Notes: generated by a model from the letters alone, not told the origin. Positions 1 to 5,986 are shown, numbered from the stretch's first letter. The stretch: DNA of 11,119 nucleotides from an uncultured Plesiomonas sp. (GCA_947071955.1 CAMTGL010000046.1:1-11119), one strand, 5' to 3'. A program made the numbers and translations.

Positions 1-1
1 T

Positions 2-100
2 CGTGTGAAGCGTTTTGGTTGGGACGCGGGTATGTATCCTGCAAAAAAAGAGGCTCTTTTCTTTGCTTTTCTGATTGAAAAACAACAGAGCAGAGCCTGA
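2..100 (+). other. Possible C-terminal end of an unidentified gene
   Basis: One plus-strand frame is open from the left edge to a TGA at 98-100, giving about 32 residues that begin RVKRFGWDAGMYPAK. A second frame is open to a TGA at 76-78. I do not recognise either peptide. The first part (2-42) is G+C-richer and coding-like, while the rest overlaps a hairpin and T-rich stretch that fits a terminator better than coding sequence. If it is a gene, it converges on pdxH with a gap of about 24 nt. The assignment is weak because only the last codons are visible. Confidence 0.2.
43..99 (-). terminator. Rho-independent-like terminator downstream of pdxH
   Basis: Read on the minus strand, AGGCTCT (99-93) pairs perfectly with AGAGCCT (57-51), and a run of seven T follows (49-43). 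Between the arms is an inner 5-bp stem, TTTTC 67-71 with GAAAA 77-81. The site starts about 25 nt after the pdxH stop. The loop is longer than in a textbook terminator, which limits confidence. Confidence 0.55.
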
Positions 101-124
101 TTTCTACGATACAGTGCTGGTTTT

Positions 125-778
125 TTACGGGTTAAGACGCTGCGGTTGCCATGTCCCCTGATGTTGTTCAAAGCGGATACGGTCATGCAGGCGGCTGGCT
201 TTACCCTGCCATAATTCAATGGCATGCGGGCGAACTAAAAAACCGCCCCAGTAAGGTGGCAGCGGGATCTCACCGTTGGCAAATTTTTGGGCAAACTCAG
301 CTTCCCGTGCTTCAAGCTCTTGACGGTTAGTCAGTGGCTGAGATTGGTGTGATGCCCACGCAGCAATTTGGCTGCCGCGCGCCCGACTGTGAAAATAGGC
401 ATTAGAGGTTTCGGTACTGACGCGCTCGACCGTGCCTTCAATGCGTACCTGACGTTGCAGAATATTCCAGTGAAAGACCAAGGCAACTTTCGGATTTTGT
501 TCGAGCTCATGGCCTTTGCGGCTGTCATAGTTGGTGTAAAAGGTGATGCCCTGCTCGGTGAAGTCTTTCATTAGGACGATGCGTGCAGAGGGCTGGCCTG
601 ATGCATCTACGGTCGCCAGTGTCATTGATTCGGGTAAAATAATACCGGCTTCTTTGGCATCGTTATACCATTTGTGGAACAGGGTAACGGGGTTATCCTG
701 CTCTTTGGGTGAGTGTTCGGGCAGCGCGACGCCCTGACCCATGGTCAGTGCGCAGCGTACTTTATTGATGATTGACAT
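125..778 (-). CDS. pdxH: Pyridoxine/pyridoxamine 5'-phosphate oxidase
   Basis: PdxH is a cytoplasmic FMN enzyme that oxidises pyridoxine or pyridoxamine 5'-phosphate to pyridoxal 5'-phosphate, the last step of PLP synthesis and salvage. With the start used here the protein has 217 residues, against 218 in E. coli. The flavin-binding split-barrel is clear: RIVLMKDF (67-74), FYTNYDSRKGHEL (80-92), QRQVRIEGTVERV (108-120) and YFHSRARGSQIAAW (128-141). The C-terminal signature WGGF...ELWQG..SRLHDR (177-200) contains the conserved R196 and H198 of the substrate pocket. An upstream ATG at 799 is possible, but AAAGGA sits 9 nt before the ATG at 778, so the shorter form is preferred. The N-terminal 30 residues lack the Arg-x-Glu-Tyr segment usual in enterobacterial and vibrio PdxH. 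The gene is divergent from yjjV. Confidence 0.93.
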   Translation of the reverse strand: MSIINKVRCALTMGQGVALPEHSPKEQDNPVTLFHKWYNDAKEAGIILPESMTLATVDASGQPSARIVLMKDFTEQGITFYTNYDSRKGHELEQNPKVALVFHWNILQRQVRIEGTVERVSTETSNAYFHSRARGSQIAAWASHQSQPLTNRQELEAREAEFAQKFANGEIPLPPYWGGFLVRPHAIELWQGKASRLHDRIRFEQHQGTWQPQRLNP

Positions 779-1017
779 GATAGGCGATCCTTTCGTCATA
801 TAAATCGGCTGTTGACAGAGTAAAGCAGGTGGAGAAAACCACCAAGTGAAAGGGATCAGAAAAGTGGTTAAAAAAAGTGATCAGTTGCGTTTGAGTTAAC
901 TCTGTGTGATGACTGAAATCAGTGTTAGCTATTCAGTATGATTCATTCAGTTATGATCGATTCAGTATAGAGGCCCGCAGCAAGGTAACAGGTCAGCCGA
1001 TGGTAGAGAGCAATATC
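779..1017. promoter_or_regulatory. Divergent control region between pdxH and yjjV
   Basis: This spacer must hold promoters for both genes. It contains a perfect 10-bp palindrome GAGTTAACTC (893-902), an inverted repeat ACTGA-AA-TCAGT (912-923), and three consecutive ATTCAGT-type repeats (931-973). Two of those repeats contain TATGAT (937-942 and 952-957), a reasonable -10 for yjjV, but no good -35 stands 16-18 bp upstream. I cannot choose a transcription start for either gene. If yjjV began at the GTG at 922, the repeats would be coding. Confidence 0.4.
931..973 (+). repeat. Threefold 14-15-bp direct repeat ATTCAGT(T)AT
   Basis: Copy 1 is ATTCAGTATGATTC (931-944), copy 2 is ATTCAGTTATGATCG (945-959) and copy 3 is ATTCAGTATAGAGG (960-973). 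The copies abut, and each begins with ATTCAGT. They lie directly upstream of the preferred yjjV start. They may be a small tandem duplication or repeated binding sites. Confidence 0.6.
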
Positions 1018-1899
1018 ATGATAAATAACATTACCTTGCTTAATCAGCATAGTTCGCATCAACACAGTGCGTATCCACATAATAGTCCGCGTTTTTTTGA
1101 TACACATTGCCACTTTGATGCCGCGCATTTCGCGGTTGATACGGCGGCGGCATGGCAATCTGCGCAGGCGGCGGGTGTCAGTAATATACTGGTGCCGAGT
1201 ACCGGGCCTGACAATTTTTCTACGGTGTTGTCGCTGACGAGTTATTTGCATATTTATGCAGCGCTGGGTATCCATCCGCATACGCAGGTACCCTATCTTG
1301 ATACCGCATTGGCGCAGTTGCAGCTGTTATTACAGGAACAATCGCTGCCGGCGGCAGAGTTGCCGACGCCACGCAAGGTGGTGGCGTTGGGCGAGATTGG
1401 TTTGGATGCGGTGGTGCTGAATCAGGATATGGATGCACAGTATCTGCTTTTACGACGGCAGTTGCGGCTGGCGAATCAGTTTGAATTGCCGGTTATTTTG
1501 CATTCACGACAAACCCATGATTTGTTGCTGCGTGAGCTGCGTCAGTATCCGGTTGAGCGCACTGGCGTGTTACATGCATTCTCCGGTTCGCGTGAACAGG
1601 CTCTGGCATTTATACGGCTGGGTTACTCAATCGGTGTTGGCGGAGTGATTACTTACCCACGAGCGAGAAAAACCCGTGCAGCGATAGCGGCATTGCCGTT
1701 ATCGGCCTTAGTGCTGGAGACTGATGCACCTTATATGCCGGTGTGTGGTTGGCAGGGGCAGCCTAATCGTCCTGAACGGTTAGCTGATATTTTTACCGCA
1801 TTGTGTGCATTGCGTTCAGAAAGTCCGCAGGAGATAGCGGAAATTGTGTATAAAAACAGCATGGAATTGTTTGGTATCACAGTGAACGCAAGCGATTAA
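1018..1899 (+). CDS. yjjV: TatD-family metal-dependent hydrolase (YjjV-like)
   Basis: This is a TIM-barrel amidohydrolase of the TatD family, closest by memory to E. coli YjjV. Family members are metal-dependent nucleases or hydrolases of the cytoplasm; the natural substrate of YjjV is not settled. The metal ligands are all visible (293-residue numbering): D28/H30/H32 in DTHCHFD, E126 in GEIGLD, H162 in ILHSR, H186 in LHAFSG, and D236 in LETDAP. The QGQPNRPE segment is also typical of YjjV. E. coli YjjV is about 259 residues, so even this start leaves an N-terminal extension of roughly 25 residues with several histidines (11, 14, 16, 21). GAGAG stands 7 nt before the ATG at 1018. Alternatives are ATG 1000 (AGG 7 nt upstream) and GTG 922. 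A 220-bp gap with its own promoter separates it from nupC. Confidence 0.87.
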   Translation: MINNITLLNQHSSHQHSAYPHNSPRFFDTHCHFDAAHFAVDTAAAWQSAQAAGVSNILVPSTGPDNFSTVLSLTSYLHIYAALGIHPHTQVPYLDTALAQLQLLLQEQSLPAAELPTPRKVVALGEIGLDAVVLNQDMDAQYLLLRRQLRLANQFELPVILHSRQTHDLLLRELRQYPVERTGVLHAFSGSREQALAFIRLGYSIGVGGVITYPRARKTRAAIAALPLSALVLETDAPYMPVCGWQGQPNRPERLADIFTALCALRSESPQEIAEIVYKNSMELFGITVNASD

Positions 1900-1929
1900 C
1901 CACGCGTCAGCACTGGAACGCGCAAGATT

Positions 1930-2033
1930 AAGTGTGATCGAGATCTAGTGTTTATGATAATTGTTTCTCAAACACCATAACTTTTGTGATGAGAGTAAAG
2001 AAAGATACCCCTTCCGTATGTATAATGTGCCCC
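1930..2033 (+). promoter_or_regulatory. nupC promoter with two CRP-like sites in deoP2-like spacing
   Basis: A perfect TATAAT at 2021-2026 predicts a start near 2033. No good -35 is present (1998-2003 is AAGAAA), which suggests dependence on an activator. TGTGA half-sites begin at 1933 and 1985. The upstream 22-bp site (1930-1951) matches the CRP consensus at 16 of 22 positions by my count; the downstream one (1982-2003) matches at only about 8. Their centres, 1940.5 and 1992.5, fall at -92.5 and -40.5. That closely resembles E. coli deoP2, where CRP sites at about -93.5 and -40.5 flank CytR. An inverted repeat GTGTTT (1948-1953) / AAACAC (1970-1975) lies between them. Function is inferred. 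Confidence 0.6.
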
Positions 2034-2119
2034 GTTTTCAAGGTGGTTTACACTTTTTATTCACCTGAAGTATTTCGATACGATTATTTGCAGCGTCCAG
2101 ACCATAGGGATCTCCTTCC

Positions 2120-3394
2120 ATGCAATTGATTATGAGCCTCGTCGGTATGGCGGTATTGATTGGAATCGCAGTTCTGCTTTCCAGCAACCGTAAAGCCATT
2201 AAATTACGTACAGTCGGTGGCGCTTTTGCTATCCAAGTCTGTATTGGTGCGTTTGTTCTGTATGTTCCTGCCGGCCGTGCCGTTCTGCTGGGCATGTCTG
2301 AAGCCGTTGCAAATGTGATTGCTTATGGTAATGAGGGGATCAACTTCCTGTTCGGTGGTTTAACATCTGACAAGATGTTTGAAGTATTCGGCGGCGGCGG
2401 TTTTGTTTTTGCACTGCGCGTTCTGCCGGTTATCGTGTTCTTCTCTTCACTGATTGCCGTACTGTACTACTTAGGCATCATGCAGTGGGTGATTAAGATC
2501 CTTGGTGGTGGCTTGCAAAAGGCACTGGGTACATCACGTACTGAGTCCCTGTCTGCAACAGCAAATATCTTTGTTGGCCAGACCGAAGCTCCGCTGGTGG
2601 TTCGCCCGTATATCAGCACAATGACCAAATCTGAGCTGTTTGCTGTGATGTGTGGTGGTCTGGCATCAGTGGCAGGTTCAGTATTGGCCGGTTACGCCTC
2701 TATGGGTGTACCGCTTGAGTATCTGATTGCGGCATCTTTCATGGCAGCACCGGGTGGTTTGCTGTTTGCTAAGCTGATTGTGCCGGAAACTGAGCAAGAG
2801 CGTGATACAAACGAAATTGACACTGCCAACAGCGAAGACAAGCCTGCCAACGTGATTGATGCGGCGGCAGCGGGTGCTGCATCGGGCATGCAACTGGCGC
2901 TGAACGTAGGTGCGATGCTGCTGGCCTTTATCGGTCTGATTGCGCTGATTAACGGTATTTTTGCCGGAGTAGGTGGCTGGTTCGGTTATCCGCAGCTATC
3001 ACTGGAACTGATTCTGGGCTATCTGTTCTCACCACTGGCTTTCGTTATCGGTGTGCCTTGGTCTGAAGCAACAGTTGCTGGTTCATTCATCGGTCAAAAA
3101 GTGATCGTGAACGAATTTGTGGCTTACTTGAACTTTGCTCCGTACTTAAAGCCTGATGCTGAAGTGGCGGCTGCTGGTCTGCAAGTGTTGTCAGTACAGA
3201 CTAAAGCGATTATCTCGTTTGCTCTGTGTGGCTTTGCTAACCTCTCTTCCGTGGCAATTTTGCTGGGTGGATTAGGCAGCATGGCGCCAAGCCGTCGTCA
3301 CGATATCGCACGTTTAGGTCTGCTGGCTGTTGTAGCTGGTACACTGTCAAACCTGATGAGTGCAACTATTGCCGGTTTCTTCTTGGCACTGTAA
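2120..3394 (+). CDS. nupC: Concentrative nucleoside transporter (CNT family, sodium-coupled)
   Basis: This inner-membrane symporter imports nucleosides and feeds the deo operon just downstream. It has 424 residues, hydrophobic along most of its length, with a polar loop at about 222-245. It closely resembles the structurally characterised V. cholerae CNT as I recall that sequence. NIFVGQTEAPLVVRP (149-163) includes the nucleoside-binding G153-Q154-T155-E156 at the same numbering. N331-E332 lies in the re-entrant NEFVAY motif, and GFANLSS (371-377) carries the second binding Asn/Ser pair, shifted a few residues by a longer loop after residue 342 (PYLKPDAEVAAAG). AGGGA (2106-2110) stands 9 nt before the ATG, supporting this start. 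The gene is closer to the vibrio CNT than to the 400-residue E. coli NupC. It is monocistronic, with its own promoter and terminator. Confidence 0.95.
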   Translation: MQLIMSLVGMAVLIGIAVLLSSNRKAIKLRTVGGAFAIQVCIGAFVLYVPAGRAVLLGMSEAVANVIAYGNEGINFLFGGLTSDKMFEVFGGGGFVFALRVLPVIVFFSSLIAVLYYLGIMQWVIKILGGGLQKALGTSRTESLSATANIFVGQTEAPLVVRPYISTMTKSELFAVMCGGLASVAGSVLAGYASMGVPLEYLIAASFMAAPGGLLFAKLIVPETEQERDTNEIDTANSEDKPANVIDAAAAGAASGMQLALNVGAMLLAFIGLIALINGIFAGVGGWFGYPQLSLELILGYLFSPLAFVIGVPWSEATVAGSFIGQKVIVNEFVAYLNFAPYLKPDAEVAAAGLQVLSVQTKAIISFALCGFANLSSVAILLGGLGSMAPSRRHDIARLGLLAVVAGTLSNLMSATIAGFFLAL

Positions 3395-3406
3395 GTGTAC
3401 TGATTG

Positions 3407-3444
3407 CCTGTATTGAATCGCGTATTCACGACAGGCCATACAGG
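3407..3444 (+). other. Stem-loop in the nupC 3' UTR
   Basis: CCTGTAT (3407-3413) pairs perfectly with ATACAGG (3438-3444). Stacked on it, TGAAT (3414-3418) pairs with ATTCA (3424-3428) around the loop CGCGT; nine bases (3429-3437) are left unpaired on the 3' side. CCTGT can also pair with ACAGG at 3431-3435, so two folds compete. It lies between the nupC stop and its terminator. It may protect the mRNA 3' end or belong to a 3'-derived RNA; the role is unknown. Confidence 0.45.
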
Positions 3445-3456
3445 GTTGATTTGTGA

Positions 3457-3494
3457 AATAACGCCACCGTTTATCCGGTGGCGTTATTTTTTTT
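3457..3494 (+). terminator. Rho-independent terminator of nupC
   Basis: A perfect 13-bp stem, AATAACGCCACCG (3457-3469) with CGGTGGCGTTATT (3476-3488), closes a 6-nt loop and continues into a T run to 3494. It is a strong terminator 62 nt after the nupC stop. It separates nupC transcription from the deo operon. Confidence 0.95.
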
Positions 3495-3511
3495 GGAAAA
3501 AATAGGCGTGA

Positions 3512-3566
3512 CGTAATCGATTACGGAACGATATTTTGTGAATCGGCTCATGTTATAATTTCTTCT
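3512..3566 (+). promoter_or_regulatory. deo operon promoter with palindromic operator candidate
   Basis: TGTTATAAT (3551-3559) is an extended -10 (TGn plus TATAAT), predicting a start near 3566. CGTAATCGATTACG (3512-3525) is a perfect 14-bp palindrome with a central CG, a shape typical of LacI-family operators, centred at about -47.5. A CRP-like sequence TGTGA-N6-TCATG (3537-3552; about 11 of 22 consensus positions across 3534-3555) overlaps the -10 region, so CRP there would be expected to block rather than activate. The regulator is not known from sequence. The resulting leader would be about 266 nt. Confidence 0.6.
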
Positions 3567-3598
3567 CATTGCAACCCTGTTAGCAGTGTTGTGAAATT

Positions 3599-3661
3599 GG
3601 TGGGTAAGTACGTGCAAACCGCTGGAACCTAACACCTGAAGGATGATCAGGTGGGTGCGGT
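3599..3661 (+). ncRNA. Structured element I of the deoC leader
   Basis: CACCTGA (3633-3639) pairs with TCAGGTG (3647-3653) around loop AGGATGA. ACC (3627-3629) pairs with GGT (3654-3656), and ACCGC (3618-3622) with GCGGT (3657-3661). The 3' strand is continuous while the 5' strand carries TAA and TGGA bulges, 15 bp in all. GGTGGGT occurs twice (3599-3605 and 3650-3656), so the upstream copy could pair with the same ACC-TAA-CACC strand and form an alternative fold. I could not match it to a riboswitch class I know. Confidence 0.45.
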
Positions 3662-3678
3662 GAAAGGGATATCAATTG

Positions 3679-3777
3679 ATGCAGTGCTGCGGTATTTCAC
3701 TTTCCTTTATCAAGTTGAATACCGCATGCTGCGCAAGTCTTCAGGGAACCAAGTCCGCTCGCCAACGCTCGCAGTGA
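3679..3777 (+). CDS. Possible 32-codon leader ORF upstream of deoC
   Basis: An ATG at 3679 is preceded by AAAGGGA (3663-3669) at 9-nt spacing, a good ribosome-binding site. The frame runs 32 codons to a TGA at 3775. The peptide begins MQCCGISLSFIKL and has a second Cys-Cys pair at residues 17-18. I know no homologue. The whole ORF lies in the structured deoC leader, and its start sits at the base of a long hairpin. It could be a regulatory leader peptide, or a chance ORF; the composition (rare Cys pairs, no domain) argues for caution. Confidence 0.25.
   Translation: MQCCGISLSFIKLNTACCASLQGTKSARQRSQ
3681..3732 (+). ncRNA. Structured element II of the deoC leader (long hairpin)
   Basis: TGCGGTATT (3688-3696) pairs perfectly with AATACCGCA (3718-3726). 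The stem extends inward by CA/TG (3698-3699 with 3716-3717) and CTT/AAG (3700-3702 with 3712-3714). It extends outward by GCAGTG (3681-3686) with TGCTGC (3727-3732), including two G-U pairs. About 20 pairs form with three single-base bulges and a 9-nt loop. No T tract follows, so it is not a simple terminator. Confidence 0.55.
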
Positions 3778-3792
3778 TCGAAAAAGTTCGAT
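3777..3792 (+). other. Short hairpin before the deoC ribosome-binding site
   Basis: ATCGAA (3777-3782) and TTCGAT (3787-3792) form a 6-bp stem with an AAAG tetraloop. It begins on the last base of the possible leader ORF stop codon and ends 29 nt before the deoC GGAG. It could be part of an expression switch or only a local stem. Confidence 0.35.
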
Positions 3793-3831
3793 ACCCAAAA
3801 TGTTGAGTGATTTGTAGAGTTGGAGAGTTAT

Positions 3832-4605
3832 ATGACTGAGAACAAAATGTCTGCATTACGTGCACTGAGCTTGATGGATCTGACTACGTTAAATGACAAT
3901 GATACCGATGAAAAAGTCATTACTCTGTGTCAGCAGGCTAACAGCCCTGCCGGTCAAACGGCTGCGGTCTGTATTTATCCGCGTTTTATTCCTATCGCCC
4001 GTAAAACCCTGCGCGAGCAAGGTACGCCGGAAATCAGTATCGCCACAGTAACTAACTTCCCGCACGGTAATGATGATATTGCTATTGCGGTGGCCGAAAC
4101 ACGTGCCGCGGTAGCATACGGTGCTGATGAAGTGGATGTGGTTTTCCCATATCGCGCGCTGATGGCTGGTAATGCACAGGTTGGCTTTGATCTGGTGAAG
4201 GCATGTAAAGATGCCTGTGGCGCACATGTGCTGCTAAAAGTGATTATTGAAACCGGTGAGCTAAAAGAAGATGCGCTGATCCGTCAGGCTTCTGAAATTG
4301 CTATTGATGCCGGTGCTGATTTTATTAAAACCTCAACCGGTAAAGTGCCTGTCAATGCCACGCTGGAATTTGCCCGCATTATGATGGAAGTGATCCGTGA
4401 TAAGCAGGTTGCTGATCGCGTTGGTTTTAAACCTGCTGGTGGTGTACGCACCGCTGAAGAGGCTGCGCAGTATCTGGCGTTGGCCGCGGATATTCTGGGT
4501 GAGGGCTGGGCAGATAAGCGCCATTTTCGTTTTGGTGCATCTAGCCTGTTGGCCAGCTTGCTCAATACGCTGGGCCATGATGCAACCAGCAATAGCCAAT
4601 ATTGA
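3832..4605 (+). CDS. deoC: Deoxyribose-phosphate aldolase
   Basis: DeoC cleaves 2-deoxyribose-5-phosphate to acetaldehyde and glyceraldehyde-3-phosphate, the last step of deoxynucleoside breakdown in the cytoplasm. The protein has 257 residues (E. coli 259) and is highly similar throughout. It is a class I aldolase TIM barrel: the Schiff-base lysine is K166 in FIKTSTGK, K200 is in GFKPAGG, D102 is in ADEVDVVFPYRA and C47 in AVCIYPRF. The C-terminal tyrosine important for catalysis in E. coli is kept (Y257). GGAG (3822-3825) lies 6 nt before this ATG; the in-frame TTG at 3820 overlaps that site and is rejected as a start. It is the first gene of the operon, 30 nt before deoA, behind a long structured leader. 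Confidence 0.97.
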   Translation: MTENKMSALRALSLMDLTTLNDNDTDEKVITLCQQANSPAGQTAAVCIYPRFIPIARKTLREQGTPEISIATVTNFPHGNDDIAIAVAETRAAVAYGADEVDVVFPYRALMAGNAQVGFDLVKACKDACGAHVLLKVIIETGELKEDALIRQASEIAIDAGADFIKTSTGKVPVNATLEFARIMMEVIRDKQVADRVGFKPAGGVRTAEEAAQYLALAADILGEGWADKRHFRFGASSLLASLLNTLGHDATSNSQY

Positions 4606-4635
4606 TTCACCGTAACCAATTTTGGGGAGTGAGTC

Positions 4636-5970
4636 ATGTTCTTACCGCAAGAGATTATCCGTAAAAAGCGTGATGGCATTGCCCTGAGCAGTGCGGAGAT
4701 TCGTTTTTTTATTCAGGGTGTTGCTAATAACAGCATTACAGAAGGGCAAATTGCTGCTCTGGCCATGGCTATCTATTTTAATGATATGACCATGGATGAA
4801 CGGGTGGCACTTACCATGGCGATGCGTGATTCCGGCATGGTGTTGCAGTGGGCTGATCTACATCTTAACGGCCCGATTGTGGATAAGCATTCGACCGGCG
4901 GTGTCGGTGATGTGACTTCACTTATGCTTGGCCCGATGATTGCCGCGTGCGGTGGGTATGTGCCGATGATCTCGGGGCGCGGGCTTGGGCATACCGGTGG
5001 AACGCTCGATAAACTCGAAGCGATTCCCGGTTATGACATTCACCCTGATAATGCGCGTTTTCGCCGGATAACCCGTGACGTTGGCGTAGCAATTATTGGG
5101 CAGACCGGTGATCTTGCGCCGGCCGATAAGCGGTTTTATGCCACGCGTGATATTACCGCCACAGTTGACTCGATTCCGCTGATTACCGCCTCGATTTTAT
5201 CGAAAAAACTGGCTGCCGGTTTAGATGCCTTAGTGATGGATGTTAAAGTGGGCTCGGGTGCATTTATGCCAACGTATGAGGCTTCCGAGGCGCTGGCGCA
5301 ATCTATTGTGGGTGTGGCTAACGGTGCTGGGTGCAAAACTACTGCGCTGCTGACTGACATGAACCAAGTGCTGGCCTCGAGTGCGGGTAATGCAGTAGAG
5401 GTGCGCGAGGCGGTTGAATTTTTGACCGGCCGTCACCGTAATCCTCGTTTGTATGCAGTGACAATGGCGCTGTGTTCAGAGATGTTGCAGGTTTCTGGTT
5501 TAGCCGCTGATGATGCTGAGGCACAGTCAAAACTGAATGCGGTGCTGGATAACGGAAAAGCGGCTGAAATCTTTGGCCGGATGATCGCCGAACTTGGCGG
5601 ACCGATTGATTTTATCGAATGCTACAATACCTATTTACCACAGGCTTCCATTATCAAACCGGTTTATGCTTTACATAACGGTTTTATCGCTGCGATGGAT
5701 ACCCGCGCATTGGGTATGGCAGTGGTAGGTATGGGTGGTGGCCGCCGCAGTGCAGCGGATCTGATCGATTACAGCGTCGGGTTGACCGAGGTGTTGCGCC
5801 TCGGCGATGCAGTTGACGCATCTCGTCCGCTGGCAATGATCCATGCACGAACAGAATCAGACTGGCAGAGTGCGGCACAGGCCGTACAGACTGCAATCCA
5901 TATTGAACGCGACGCACCGGCAGCGATGCCGACCGTGTATCGCCGCGTTCGCGTAGACTCTCTTATCTAA
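4636..5970 (+). CDS. deoA: Thymidine phosphorylase
   Basis: DeoA splits thymidine (and deoxyuridine) with phosphate to the free base and 2-deoxyribose-1-phosphate in the cytoplasm. The protein has 444 residues (E. coli about 440) with the usual alpha domain and alpha/beta domain of nucleoside phosphorylase class II. Phosphate-site residues appear in KHSTGGVGD (84-92). The family signature SGRGLGHTGGTLDKLE spans 113-128. The pyrimidine-site residues R171, S186 and K190 fall at the E. coli positions. GGGGAG (4624-4629) lies 6 nt before the ATG. Its product is the substrate of DeoB, encoded 16 nt downstream. Confidence 0.97.
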   Translation: MFLPQEIIRKKRDGIALSSAEIRFFIQGVANNSITEGQIAALAMAIYFNDMTMDERVALTMAMRDSGMVLQWADLHLNGPIVDKHSTGGVGDVTSLMLGPMIAACGGYVPMISGRGLGHTGGTLDKLEAIPGYDIHPDNARFRRITRDVGVAIIGQTGDLAPADKRFYATRDITATVDSIPLITASILSKKLAAGLDALVMDVKVGSGAFMPTYEASEALAQSIVGVANGAGCKTTALLTDMNQVLASSAGNAVEVREAVEFLTGRHRNPRLYAVTMALCSEMLQVSGLAADDAEAQSKLNAVLDNGKAAEIFGRMIAELGGPIDFIECYNTYLPQASIIKPVYALHNGFIAAMDTRALGMAVVGMGGGRRSAADLIDYSVGLTEVLRLGDAVDASRPLAMIHARTESDWQSAAQAVQTAIHIERDAPAAMPTVYRRVRVDSLI

Positions 5971-5986
5971 ACAGAGGCCAGAATAT

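Noticed and set aside
943..1281. Minus-strand open frame of 112 codons inside yjjV and its upstream region
   Set aside because: It is antisense to a clearly conserved hydrolase, has an unusual Arg/Met-rich composition and no recognisable motif.
1900..1930. Terminator of yjjV from CGCGT/ACGCG just after the stop
   Set aside because: The stem is only 5 bp and no T tract follows, so termination is not supported.
3566..3831. Known riboswitch (TPP, cobalamin, purine, glycine, cyclic di-GMP) in the deoC leader
   Set aside because: Some local similarity, such as ACCTGAAGGATGATCAGG, recalls TPP, but CTGAGA and the other conserved cores are absent.
3820..3831. Upstream TTG start for deoC
   Set aside because: It overlaps the GGAG ribosome-binding site of the ATG at 3832 and adds residues absent from E. 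coli DeoC.
4284..4679. Minus-strand open frame of 131 codons across the deoC-deoA junction
   Set aside because: It overlaps two well-conserved genes on the other strand and its composition is that of a reverse-frame shadow.
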